From Kineococcus gynurae (GTDB lineage Bacteria > Actinomycetota > Actinomycetes > Actinomycetales > Kineococcaceae): 64,000 nucleotides of DNA. The notes below the pieces were generated by a model. It did no database searches. It was not told the DNA's origin and worked only from the letters and a program-made list of their open reading frames with translations. The DNA is taken from the NCBI RefSeq assembly GCF_050871315.1, contig NZ_JBJLRE010000009.1. One strand, 5' to 3'. Position numbers and translations under genes: made by a program. Shown here piece by piece: positions 28,947 to 37,218 of the stretch (its first letter is position 1; every line of letters begins with the position of its first letter).

Positions 28947-30559
28947 GCTGCACCTCCGGTGCTCGGTGCGCTCGCGCGCAGCAGTTCGGCGGCGACCTCC
29001 CGGTCGTCGAAGGGGACGGTGACGCCGGCGGTCTCCTGCCCGCTCTCGTGGCCCTTGCCGGCCAGCAGCACGGTGTCCCCCGGGCCCTGGGCGGCGGCCA
29101 GGGCGGTCGCGACGGCCTCGCGCCGGTCGGCGACCTCCAGCACGCGCACCCCCGGGCCGGCCGCCGGACGGGCCCCGGCGAGCACCGCGGCCCGGATGTC
29201 GGCGGGGACCTCCGAGCGCGGGTTGTCGTCGGTGACCACCACGACGTCGGCGAGCCCGGCCGCGGCGGCGCCCATCAGCGGGCGCTTGACGCGGTCGCGG
29301 TCACCACCGGCCCCGAGGACGACGACGAGCCGGCCCGGGGTCTGCGCCCGCAGCGTGGTCAGCACCCGGGTCAGGGCGTCCGGGGAGTGCGCGTAGTCGA
29401 CGACCACCACCGGGGCGCGGCCGGCCAGGGCCGGCGGGGCGGGGACGAGCTGCATCCGCCCGGGCACCCCCTCGGCGCGGGCGAGGCCCGCGGCCACCTG
29501 CTCGCGGGTGAGGCCGAGGCGGAGCCCGGCCACGGCGGCCAGCACCGCGTTGGAGACGTTGAAGGACCCGGGCATCGGGCAGCGCAACCGCCACGGGGAC
29601 GACCCGTCGGCGGGCACGAGCTCGACCGTGGAGCCCTCGCGCCCGGCGTCGAGCACGTCGACCGTCCAGTCGGCGTCCCCCGCGCCGGGCTGGGTGCGGA
29701 CCCCGGTGACCGGCAGCCCGGCGGCACGGGCCTCGTGCAGCAGGCGCCGGCCCCAATCGTCGTCGAGGGCCACGACGCCGTGCCGGGCCCGGGCGGGGGT
29801 GAACAGCGAGGCCTTGGCCCGGAAGTAGTCCTCCATCGTCGGATGGAAGTCCAGGTGGTCCTGGCTGAGGTTGGTGAACACGGCGACGTCGACCACCAGC
29901 CCGTCGACGCGGTGCTGGGCCAGGGCGTGGCTGGACACCTCCAGCGCGCAGCCGCGCACCCCGGCGTCGCGCATCCGGGCCAGCAGGGCGTGCAGGTCGG
30001 GCGCCTCGGGCGTGGTGCGGACGCTGGCCACGCGCTCCCCGGCGATCCGGGTCTCGACGGTGCCGAGCAGCCCGGTGCACCACCCGGAGTGCCGCAGGAC
30101 GGCCTCGACCAGGTAGGCGGTGGTCGTCTTGCCGTTGGTGCCGGTGACCCCGACGGTGCGCAGCCGGTCGCCGGGTCGGCCGTGGATCGCGGCGGCGAGG
30201 TCGCCCAGCACGGCGCGGGGGTCGTCCACCACCAGCGCGGGCAGCCCGGCGGCGAGGACCCGCTCGGCCCCGGTCGGGTCGGTGAGGGCGGCGACCGCGC
30301 CGGCGGCGGCGGCCTGCGCCGCGAAGTCGGCCCCGTGGGCGCGGGCCCCCGGCAGCGCGGCGTAGAGGTCTCCCGGGGCCACCCGGCGGGAGTCCAGGGT
30401 CGCCCCGAGCACCTCGCGCGCCGCGGGGTCGGCGGCGGGGTCGGTGGCGGCGGAACCGGGGTCGCCGGTGCGCAGGACGGTGGCGAGCGAGGCGGCGAGG
30501 TCCGCCAGCCGCAGCCGCCCACCGGTCCGGTCCGGAAGGGAACCGTCGGTCATCGGCAC
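28943..30559 (-). CDS. murE: UDP-MurNAc-L-Ala-D-Glu--diaminopimelate ligase
   Basis: A 538-residue ligase adding the third stem-peptide residue. The P-loop GVTGTNGKTTTAYL is near residue 135, NLSQDHLDFHPTMEDYFRAKASLF is near 230 and TDDNPRSEVP is near 450. DNPR is the meso-diaminopimelate-specifying motif, which predicts meso-DAP peptidoglycan as in Kineococcus. A TAGCCT hexamer sits 6 nt before the GTG at 30559, pointing to a leaderless internal promoter. An ATG at 30553 is the alternative start. A 164-bp gap separates murE from ftsI. Confidence 0.95.
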   Translation of the reverse strand: MPMTDGSLPDRTGGRLRLADLAASLATVLRTGDPGSAATDPAADPAAREVLGATLDSRRVAPGDLYAALPGARAHGADFAAQAAAAGAVAALTDPTGAERVLAAGLPALVVDDPRAVLGDLAAAIHGRPGDRLRTVGVTGTNGKTTTAYLVEAVLRHSGWCTGLLGTVETRIAGERVASVRTTPEAPDLHALLARMRDAGVRGCALEVSSHALAQHRVDGLVVDVAVFTNLSQDHLDFHPTMEDYFRAKASLFTPARARHGVVALDDDWGRRLLHEARAAGLPVTGVRTQPGAGDADWTVDVLDAGREGSTVELVPADGSSPWRLRCPMPGSFNVSNAVLAAVAGLRLGLTREQVAAGLARAEGVPGRMQLVPAPPALAGRAPVVVVDYAHSPDALTRVLTTLRAQTPGRLVVVLGAGGDRDRVKRPLMGAAAAGLADVVVVTDDNPRSEVPADIRAAVLAGARPAAGPGVRVLEVADRREAVATALAAAQGPGDTVLLAGKGHESGQETAGVTVPFDDREVAAELLRASAPSTGGAA

Positions 30560-30565
30560 GGGTGG

Positions 30566-30571
30566 AGGCTA
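30566..30571 (-). promoter_or_regulatory. -10 element giving a leaderless murE transcript
   Basis: Reads TAGCCT on the minus strand and ends 6 nt before the GTG start of murE. No Shine-Dalgarno is visible there. It would provide an extra promoter inside the dcw cluster. Confidence 0.4.
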
Positions 30572-30723
30572 CCCGTCCGTCCGGCGCCGACCGGTACCCG
30601 ACGGGCCGGGACCGGGTCCGGGGACGGCACGGACCGGGCGTGGGCCGGCAGTGCCGGCGCGCGGGGCGGGCCGGGTCGCGGCTCGGGTCAGCGACCGGGT
30701 CAGCGGGCGGGTCAGGGGGCGGG

Positions 30724-32661
30724 TCACCGGGTCCCGCCGCCGGGGGTGCTCGCCGGGGTCGGGGCGCCGGTGGACGTCGTGCCGTCCGCCGTGCCGGCAT
30801 CCTCGGAGGAGGTGGTCGGACCGGCCTGCGCCCCCCAGAACAGCGGCAGGTCGGCCGGCGGGACGGTGGAGGGCTCCACGCCGCGCTCCTGCAGGGCGTA
30901 GGTCATGACGTCCTTGAAGACCGGCCCGGCCGTGGAGCCGCCGTAGTAGCCGTTCTTCGGGTCCTGCAGGATCACCGCGACGATCAGGTCGGGGTCGTCC
31001 GAGGGCGCCATCCCGATGAAGGACGCGGTGTAGCCCCGGTAGCAGCCGCACTCGGGGTCGACGCGCTCGGCGGTCCCGGTCTTGCCCGCCACCTTGTAAC
31101 CGGGGATGTTCGCGGCGGCCGCGGTGCCGTCCTCGCCGACGACCGCCTCCATGATCTGGCGCAGCTCGGTGGCGGTCTTCGTGCTCACCACCCGTTCGCT
31201 GCTCGGGGTCGGGGAGGCGGTGTAGTTGCCCTCCGGGTCCGACGTGCCGGCGATCAGCGAGGGCGAGGTGCGCACCCCGCCGTTGGCGATCGTGGCGAAG
31301 ACGGACGCGGCCTGGACGGCGTTGACGGTCAGGCCCTGCCCGAACATCGACGTGAAGTACGTGGTCTCGGTGTAGTGCTTGGAGTCCGGCGGCCATACGC
31401 GACCCGCGGTCTCCCCCTCGAAGCCCAGCCCGACGGACGTCCCGAATCCGAACCGGCGCTGGTAGTCGTAGAGCTGCTGCTGGCTCAGCTTCTCCCCGGC
31501 CATGATCGTCCCGACGTTGCTGGACTGGGCCAGGATCCCGGCGAGGGTGAGCTGGTGCACCGGGTGCGGGTGGCTGTCGTGGAACGTGCGGTCGACCTTG
31601 TCGATCTCGTCGGGGACCGTGAACGGCGACGCCGGGGTGACCAGCCCCTCCTCCAGCGCCGCGGCCAGGGTCACGACCTTGGCCGTCGAACCGGGTTCGA
31701 AGGCCTGGGTGAGGGCCGTGTTCTGCAGGGCCAGCGGGTTGCGGCTGGTGGTGTCGGTCGGGTCCAGGCTAGGGGCCGACGCCATCGCCAGCAGCCGCTG
31801 GTGCTTGTCCATGACGACGACGGTGCCGCTCTCGGCCTGGGACTTCTCGACCTGGGCCTCGATGGCCGTCTGGGCCTTCCACTGCAGGTCCCGGTCGATC
31901 GTCAGGTGCAGCGCATCACCGTCGACGGCGGGCTGGGTCTCGCTCTCCCCCAGCGGGATCCGCTGCCCTCCACCGCTGCGCTCGTACCGTTCCAACCCGT
32001 CTCGCCCGCTCAGCAGGGAGTTCTCGGCGGCCTCGAGCCCGGACAGCGGGACGTCGTGGTAGATCGTCGTGCCGGCCTTCTGCTCCTGCTCCGGGGTGCC
32101 GAGGATCCCCACGAGGGTGGAGGTGGACGCCCCCGCCGGGTAGACGCGCTGGGTCGTGCGCTCCGAGGCGATCCCGCCGATGTCGAGGGCGTCGATCTGC
32201 TGCCACACCTCGGGGGTGACGTCCTTGGCGACGACCGTGTACTGCCCGGTCCCGGTGAGCTTGGCGGTGAGGGTGGCGACGTCGACGTTCAGCAGGGGCG
32301 CGATGAGCGCCGCCGCGCCCGCGGGACCGACGCCGAGCTTCTTGTCGCGCGGGGACCCGTCGGTCCGCTTGTTGAAACCGGCGATGGCGGCCGGCGAGGC
32401 GATGACCGTCCGGCGCTCCACCGAGGTCGCGAGCAGCACGCCCTTGTCGTCGACGATGTCGCCGCGCATGGCGTACAGCGGGACCGCGCGCGTCCGCTGC
32501 TCCAGCGCCCGCCCGGCGAGGTCGGCGGCGTCGGCCCCCTGGAGCTGGACCAGTCGGAACCCGAAGACCGACAGGACGAGCAGCACCACGAGGACCCAGG
32601 CCCGCAGCCGGCGCTCGGGGCGCAGGCCGGCGACGGCTCGGGACGTGCGGCTGGGACTCAC
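30724..32661 (-). CDS. ftsI: Class B penicillin-binding protein, division transpeptidase FtsI/PBP3
   Basis: A 645-residue septal transpeptidase that works with FtsW. A short basic cytoplasmic tail precedes the transmembrane helix AWVLVVLLVLSVFGFRLVQL (residues 21-40). The PBP dimer domain runs to about 235. The transpeptidase motifs are STAK near 321 (catalytic Ser), SSN near 380 and KTGT near 522. The C-terminus is a Thr/Ser/Pro/Gly tail. The GTG at 32661 has the ribosome site AGAGGT. Confidence 0.95.
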   Translation of the reverse strand: MSPSRTSRAVAGLRPERRLRAWVLVVLLVLSVFGFRLVQLQGADAADLAGRALEQRTRAVPLYAMRGDIVDDKGVLLATSVERRTVIASPAAIAGFNKRTDGSPRDKKLGVGPAGAAALIAPLLNVDVATLTAKLTGTGQYTVVAKDVTPEVWQQIDALDIGGIASERTTQRVYPAGASTSTLVGILGTPEQEQKAGTTIYHDVPLSGLEAAENSLLSGRDGLERYERSGGGQRIPLGESETQPAVDGDALHLTIDRDLQWKAQTAIEAQVEKSQAESGTVVVMDKHQRLLAMASAPSLDPTDTTSRNPLALQNTALTQAFEPGSTAKVVTLAAALEEGLVTPASPFTVPDEIDKVDRTFHDSHPHPVHQLTLAGILAQSSNVGTIMAGEKLSQQQLYDYQRRFGFGTSVGLGFEGETAGRVWPPDSKHYTETTYFTSMFGQGLTVNAVQAASVFATIANGGVRTSPSLIAGTSDPEGNYTASPTPSSERVVSTKTATELRQIMEAVVGEDGTAAAANIPGYKVAGKTGTAERVDPECGCYRGYTASFIGMAPSDDPDLIVAVILQDPKNGYYGGSTAGPVFKDVMTYALQERGVEPSTVPPADLPLFWGAQAGPTTSSEDAGTADGTTSTGAPTPASTPGGGTR

Positions 32662-32724
32662 GGCTGACCTCTCGTGGTGCGGGTCCGGGTCGCGGACGAC
32701 CCGGCGGGGAGCTGGGGTCGGCGC

Positions 32725-33348
32725 TCAGCGGCCGGAGCCGACCTCGACCTCGACCTGAGGGTTGGCGTCGGCGGTGGCGTCCGGGGCGGTGGGGCCGGTC
32801 GCGGTGGTGCCGGTCGCGTCGCCCGCGGGGGCGTCGGTCTCGACCTCGGTCCCGGGCTGCGCGGCGGCCGCCCCGGTGCCCGCGGTGACGGCGGGGTCGG
32901 CGGGGTCGGTGGACCCCGGGGCGGGGACCGCGGGCGCGGGGGCCTGGGCCGGGGTCGCCTCGCCCAGCGTCCCGCCCGCCGCCAGGTGCACGGTGGAGGG
33001 GGCCGGGACCATGCCGAGCTCCCCCGCGCGCTTGGCCAGCTCGGCCGGGGCGGCCGCGGCGGCCAGCGCCTCGGCCGCCGCCTGCTGCGAGTTGGCCAGG
33101 TGCTGCGAGCGGTCCTGCAGGTCGGTGATGCGGTAGGCGTCCCCGGCGATGCCGATGTTGGTCATCAGCAGCCCGAACAGGCCCAGCGTCAGGGCGACGA
33201 CGCACGCCACGGGCAGCGGCACGCGCAGCCGGACGCGGGCGGGGGGCGCGACGACGCGCAGCGAGGGGCGGTCGGCCCCACCCTCCTCGGGGCGGGCCCG
33301 GTGCCCTCGCAGCGGCGCGTTGCGCGCCGCGATCAGGGGCTGGCTCAT
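32725..33348 (-). CDS. ftsL: FtsL-like bitopic division protein
   Basis: A 207-residue protein with an approximately 45-residue basic cytoplasmic tail, one transmembrane helix (VACVVALTLGLFGLLMTNIGIA, about 48-69) and a short coiled coil (RITDLQDRSQHLANSQQAAAEALAAA) ending near residue 112 in LGMVPAP, matching FtsL/septum-formation-initiator architecture. From about 120 to the end is a low-complexity Ala/Pro/Thr/Asp tail ending VEVEVGSGR, unusually long for FtsL. The call rests on topology and position between rsmH and ftsI. The start overlaps the rsmH stop by 4 nt. Confidence 0.85.
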   Translation of the reverse strand: MSQPLIAARNAPLRGHRARPEEGGADRPSLRVVAPPARVRLRVPLPVACVVALTLGLFGLLMTNIGIAGDAYRITDLQDRSQHLANSQQAAAEALAAAAAPAELAKRAGELGMVPAPSTVHLAAGGTLGEATPAQAPAPAVPAPGSTDPADPAVTAGTGAAAAQPGTEVETDAPAGDATGTTATGPTAPDATADANPQVEVEVGSGR

Positions 33349-34691
33349 CCCTGCGTCCTTCCGTCGGTTCCGCCGGTCCGGCGGTCTCGGTCGTTCCTGG
33401 TGCGGTGCGGGTCGTCGGGGCGACCGGGTCCGTCGGTGACGGTCCGGCGTCTCCCCCGGTCCCGCGACGGTCCGCGGGGATCTCGGAGCGACCCGGGTGA
33501 TCCGTTCCGACCCTCGAAATCATCGAGGGGTCGACGCAGCACGGCGCGGAGGCGCGCCGAGGCGGCGCGAGGATTCTCGGCGAGTTCGACGTCGTCGGCC
33601 GTCACCCCGCCGCGCAGCAGCAGTTCCCCGGGGGGCAGCGCGTCGACGGGGACGACCGGCAGGTCCGGCGGCGCGGAACTCGTGCTGAGTTCGCGCAGCA
33701 CGGTTTTCGCGATGCGGTCCTCGAGGGAGTGGAAGGTGAGCACGGCCAAGCGCCCCGAGGGGGCGAGCCGGGAGAATGCGGAACGCAAAGACCGTTGCAC
33801 CACAGCGAGTTCGTCGTTGACCTCGATGCGCAACGCCTGGAACGTCCGTTTCGCCGGATTGCCCCCGGTGCGCCGCGTGGCGGCGGGCACGTTGGCCCGG
33901 ACGAGTTCCACGAGCCGGGCCGAGGAACGGAACTCCTCGCGTTCCCGCTCGCGCACGATCGCCGAGGCGATCCGGCCGGCGAAGCGTTCCTCGCCGTAGT
34001 TCTTCAGGATGCGGGCGAGGTCGCCGTGGGAATAGGTGTTGAGGACGTCGGCCGCGGTGATGCCGCGGGTCTGGTCCATGCGCATGTCCAGCGGCGCGTC
34101 GCGGGCGTAGGAGAACCCGCGGTCCACCTCGTCGAGCTGCAACGAGGAGACCCCGAGGTCGAAGAACACCGCGTCGACGACGTCGAGGCCGAGGTCGTCC
34201 AGGACGTCCGGGAGGTCGTCGGAGACGGCGTGGACGAGCGTCACCCGCTCGCCGAAGCGGGCCAGCCGGGTCCCGGCCAGCGCCAGGGCCTGCGGGTCGC
34301 GGTCGACCCCGACCAGTCGCAGCCGGGGGAAGCGGTCCAGGAGCGCCTCGGCGTGGCCCCCCATGCCCAGGGTGGCGTCGACGCTGACCGCCCCTTCGTG
34401 GGCCAGGGACGGGGCCAGGACCTCGGTGCAGCGCTCGAGCAGGATCGGGACGTGGCGCTCCTGCGCGGGACGCTCCGCGGGGGTGCCTGCGCCCGCGGCA
34501 GGGTCCGGACCGGCGGGTGCCGCGGACGTTCCGGACGCCACGGACGGCGCCGGGGTCGGGGCAGGGGTCGGGGCAGGGGTCGGGGCAGGGGTCGGGGCAG
34601 GGGTCGGGGCAGGGGTCGGGGCAGGGGTCGGGGCAGGGGTCGGGGCAGGGGTGACGTCGGTGCGCTCGGAGGGCTCGGGGGTCTCGGGCAC
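33345..34691 (-). CDS. rsmH: 16S rRNA (cytosine1402-N4)-methyltransferase RsmH with repeat-rich N-terminal extension
   Basis: A 448-residue AdoMet enzyme that N4-methylates C1402 in the decoding centre. The core starts near residue 80 (RHVPILLERCTEVLAP). VDATLGMGGHAEALL is the AdoMet motif, and FDLGVSSLQLDEVDRGFSYARDAPLDMRMD is the family signature near 190. The GTG at 34691 is chosen for its strong GGAAGGAG site. It gives an approximately 80-residue extension not seen in typical RsmH (about 310-330 residues), made largely of (PAPT) repeats from eight exact 12-bp units (34552-34647). A basic disordered C-terminal tail is also present. It is the second gene of the dcw cluster. Confidence 0.93.
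   Translation of the reverse strand: MPETPEPSERTDVTPAPTPAPTPAPTPAPTPAPTPAPTPAPTPAPTPAPSVASGTSAAPAGPDPAAGAGTPAERPAQERHVPILLERCTEVLAPSLAHEGAVSVDATLGMGGHAEALLDRFPRLRLVGVDRDPQALALAGTRLARFGERVTLVHAVSDDLPDVLDDLGLDVVDAVFFDLGVSSLQLDEVDRGFSYARDAPLDMRMDQTRGITAADVLNTYSHGDLARILKNYGEERFAGRIASAIVREREREEFRSSARLVELVRANVPAATRRTGGNPAKRTFQALRIEVNDELAVVQRSLRSAFSRLAPSGRLAVLTFHSLEDRIAKTVLRELSTSSAPPDLPVVPVDALPPGELLLRGGVTADDVELAENPRAASARLRAVLRRPLDDFEGRNGSPGSLRDPRGPSRDRGRRRTVTDGPGRPDDPHRTRNDRDRRTGGTDGRTQG
34552..34647. repeat. 12-bp tandem array in rsmH, 8 perfect units
   Basis: Eight exact copies of GGGGTCGGGGCA (plus strand) encode Pro-Ala-Pro-Thr repeats in the N-terminal extension of RsmH. The 12-bp period keeps the reading frame. 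Confidence 0.95.
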
Positions 34692-34939
34692 GACGTCTCC
34701 TTCCGGGAGCGGGCACCGGCTGCGCGGGCGGTGGTGGCGGGACGGGCGAGGCGACGGGCGGGCGACGGGTGGAGCGGGCGGGGCGAGGAAGGGGCGACCG
34801 GGGCGCGGGCCCTCGGTCGTGGTCCCCATCCGCTCCGGTCCGTCCCTGGCGCCGGGGAAGTGGCGTCAGGACCGGAGGAGCGGCTGGAGGCCGCGTCCGA
34901 GGGGCCGACCCTCGAGTTCAGGTCGAGGGTGAGGGTGGG

Positions 34940-35371
34940 TCAGAACAGTCCGGGCAGCACCTCCTCTGCCTGGGCGGCGAAGGCGGGCTCCACCTCGTCG
35001 AGGTAGCCCTGCCACACCTGCAGGTCCCAGATCTCGACCCGGGAACCGGCCCCCACCACGGCCACGTCGCGGTCCAGGCCGGCGTAGGCCCGCAGCATGG
35101 GCGGGACGGTGAACCGCCCCTGCTTGTCGGGCACCTCGTCGGAGGCCGCGGAGAGGAAGACACGGGTGTAGTCGCGCGACGCCTTGAGCCCGAGCGGCGC
35201 GGCGCGCATCCCCTCGTACATGGCCTCGAACTCTTCCGTGGTGAAGACGTAGAGGCAGCGGTCCTGCCCCTTGGTGATGACCAGCCCCTCGGAGAGCTGG
35301 TCGCGGAACTTCGCCGGGAGGATCAGGCGGCCCTTCTCGTCGAGCCGGGGCGTGTGGGTGCCCTTGAACAC
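34940..35371 (-). CDS. mraZ: Transcriptional regulator MraZ
   Basis: A 143-residue DNA-binding protein of the SpoVT-AbrB fold that heads the dcw cluster and represses its own operon in E. coli. Two half-motifs are visible: DEKGRLILPAKFR near residue 11 and DKQGRFTVPPMLR near 82. The GTG at 35371 (MFKGTHTPRLDEKG) matches family starts. Directly upstream lie a promoter and three 10-bp-spaced GTGGAG repeats, the expected kind of MraZ operator. Confidence 0.96.
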   Translation of the reverse strand: MFKGTHTPRLDEKGRLILPAKFRDQLSEGLVITKGQDRCLYVFTTEEFEAMYEGMRAAPLGLKASRDYTRVFLSAASDEVPDKQGRFTVPPMLRAYAGLDRDVAVVGAGSRVEIWDLQVWQGYLDEVEPAFAAQAEEVLPGLF

Positions 35372-35425
35372 CGACCACCACCCCCGCCCCCGGACGGTCC
35401 CACCACGACCGGTTCAGCCGCTGCC

Positions 35426-35457
35426 CTCCACGTTACTCCACTTTGCTCCACCGTCAA
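35426..35457 (-). promoter_or_regulatory. mraZ promoter with three GTGGAG boxes (putative MraZ operator)
   Basis: On the minus strand TTGACG (35452-35457) and TAACGT (35430-35435) are separated by 16 bp, a good sigma-70-type promoter. GTGGAG occurs at 35446-35451, 35436-35441 and 35426-35431, exactly one 10-bp period apart, overlapping the spacer and -10. MraZ is known to bind short direct repeats with this spacing, so autoregulation is likely. Confidence 0.75.
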
Positions 35458-35730
35458 TCGATGCTCACGGTGCGTAACCCCCACTGACAGTCATCTCCGC
35501 AGGTCAGCGTCGTGCAGGTGGTCCCTCGGGTGATCCGGGCCGGGTCGAGCACCATCTGTCCCACACACCCCGTTCGCCTCGCAGACCCCTTCCTCCCCCT
35601 CGTTCCGGGCCCGATCCGGGGTCCGGAGAGCCCTGCGGGGTCCGCGAGGCGCCCGCGGGGGTGTCCGAGCGGGTCGGGTGGAGCGAAGTGGGGGTCCGCC
35701 GCGGGCGTCGGCCGGACGGGGTGGAGCGAG

Positions 35731-35886
35731 GTGGGGCTGCGAGGTGGGGCTGCGAGGTGGGACGGCGGGGTGGGACGGCGGGGTGGGACGGCGGGGTGGG
35801 ACGGCGGGGTGGGACGGCGGGGTGGGACGGCGGGGTGGGACGGCGGGGTGGGACGGCGGGGTCGGACCGCGGGGTGGCCGGCGAGG
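35731..35886. repeat. 13-bp tandem array, 12 units, each with a GTGG core
   Basis: Units start every 13 bp from 35731. The first two read GTGGGGCTGCGAG, the next eight GTGGGACGGCGGG, and the last two are degenerate. The array is intergenic and its period does not preserve a reading frame. Confidence 0.92.
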
Positions 35887-36175
35887 TGAGGTCGTGCCCG
35901 CAGCACCGTCCCGTCGACCACGCTCCGCCGTGGGGCCCGTCGGTGCTCGGGGTCCGCGAACGGGTGGGAGCACCGCCTCGCCGGGCGCGGGTCGGGAGAC
36001 GTGAGGCACAGTTGTCCCTTGCACCAGGCGGCGTCGGCGGCGGGGCCACCCGGTTCGTCCGGTCGGGTTCCCGACCCGGGCGCCCCGGCCCCGCTCCCAC
36101 GACGTCCGGCGCGACAGCGACACCGCCGGGCCGTGCGCCTCGAGACCCGGCCTGCGGCGAGAGGAAACCAGACCG

Positions 36176-37210
36176 GTGACCACCACGAGTGCCCAGCCCG
36201 ACCGCCCCGACGCCCGCCCCGGAGCGGTGGGCGACCCGGGGGGCGCCGACGGCGGCCACCCGGTGGACCTGCGGGACCTGCAGCGCGTGGCGGAGGACCT
36301 CGTCGGATCGGTCGAGCAGGTCATCCAGGGCAAGGACGAGACCGTCCGGCTCGCCCTGACCGTCCTGTTCGCCGGAGGGCACCTGCTCGTCGAGGACGTG
36401 CCCGGGGTCGGCAAGACCATGCTGGCCAAGGCACTGGCCCGGTCGGTCGCGGGCAGCGTGCGGCGCATCCAGTTCACCCCGGACCTGCTCCCCGGGGACG
36501 TCACCGGGTCCACGGTCTTCAGCGCCGACCGCGGTGAGTTCGAGTTCCGTCCCGGGGCCGTGTTCGCCAACGTGGTGATCGGTGACGAGATCAACCGCGC
36601 CTCCCCCAAGACCCAGTCGGCGCTCCTGGAGTGCATGGAGGAGGGCCAGGTGACGGTGGACGGCACCACCCACGTGCTGGCGCCGCCGTTCCTCGTCGTG
36701 GCCACGCAGAATCCGGTGGAGATGGACGGGACCTACCCCCTGCCGGAGGCGCAGCGCGACCGCTTCATGGCCCGCACCTCGATGGGATACCCCTCGGCCG
36801 CGGCCGAGGTGACGATGCTGCGCACGCACGGACGGGTCGAACCCCTGGACGACCTGCGCCCGGTCGTCGACGTGGCCACCGTGCGCCGCTTGCTCGACGT
36901 GGTCCACGACGTCTACCTCGCCCCGGCCATCGAGGACTACGTGGTGGCTCTCGTCCGCCGGACCCGGGAGCACCCCGACGTCCGGCTCGGCGCCTCTCCG
37001 CGGGCCGGCCTGCACCTGGTCCGCGCGGCCCGGGCCCGGGCGGGGATGCAGGGACGCGACCACGTGCTGCCCGACGACGTGCAGGCGCTGGCCGGGCCGG
37101 TGCTCGCGCACCGGTTGCTGCCCACCTCCGACGCGGTCCTCGGGGGACGCGACGGCGAGCACGTCGTCGCCGAGGTGCTGCGCGGCACCGCCTTGCCCCG
37201 ACCGCACTGA
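36176..37210 (+). CDS. MoxR-family AAA+ ATPase
   Basis: A 344-residue AAA+ ATPase of the MoxR class, thought to act as a chaperone for protein maturation together with DUF58 proteins. The Walker A motif EDVPGVGKTMLAKA is near residue 75, Walker B VVIGDEINRASPKTQ near 130, and sensor 1 VVATQNPVEMDGTYPLPEAQRDRF near 170. An approximately 30-residue disordered N-terminus precedes the core. The GTG at 36176 follows GAGAGGAAACC. It is the first gene of a three-gene operon with a DUF58 protein and a transglutaminase-like membrane protein, divergent from mraZ. Confidence 0.93.
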   Translation: MTTTSAQPDRPDARPGAVGDPGGADGGHPVDLRDLQRVAEDLVGSVEQVIQGKDETVRLALTVLFAGGHLLVEDVPGVGKTMLAKALARSVAGSVRRIQFTPDLLPGDVTGSTVFSADRGEFEFRPGAVFANVVIGDEINRASPKTQSALLECMEEGQVTVDGTTHVLAPPFLVVATQNPVEMDGTYPLPEAQRDRFMARTSMGYPSAAAEVTMLRTHGRVEPLDDLRPVVDVATVRRLLDVVHDVYLAPAIEDYVVALVRRTREHPDVRLGASPRAGLHLVRAARARAGMQGRDHVLPDDVQALAGPVLAHRLLPTSDAVLGGRDGEHVVAEVLRGTALPRPH

Positions 37211-37218
37211 CCCGGCCG

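Larger units (their letters stand above)
35372..36175. other. 804-bp divergent spacer between mraZ and moxR
   Basis: No credible gene lies here. It contains the mraZ promoter/operator at the left end, two GTGGAG/GTGGGG pairs with 10-bp spacing on the plus strand (35678-35693 and 35721-35736), and a 13-bp tandem array at 35731-35886. The moxR ribosome site (GAGAGGAAACC) is at the right end. No RNase P or other structured RNA consensus was recognised. Confidence 0.6.

Noticed and set aside
35731..35886. CRISPR array
   Set aside because: The units are contiguous 13-bp copies with no unique spacers, and there are no cas genes.
35461..36175. RNase P RNA or other structured RNA in the mraZ/moxR spacer
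   Set aside because: The universally conserved RNase P core motifs are absent. GAGAGGAAACC near 36160 is simply the moxR ribosome site.
35504..37207. Minus-strand frames through the mraZ/moxR spacer and moxR
   Set aside because: The repeat-derived PSHPAVPPRRPT peptide is only the antisense reading of the 13-bp array, and the remainder mirrors moxR.
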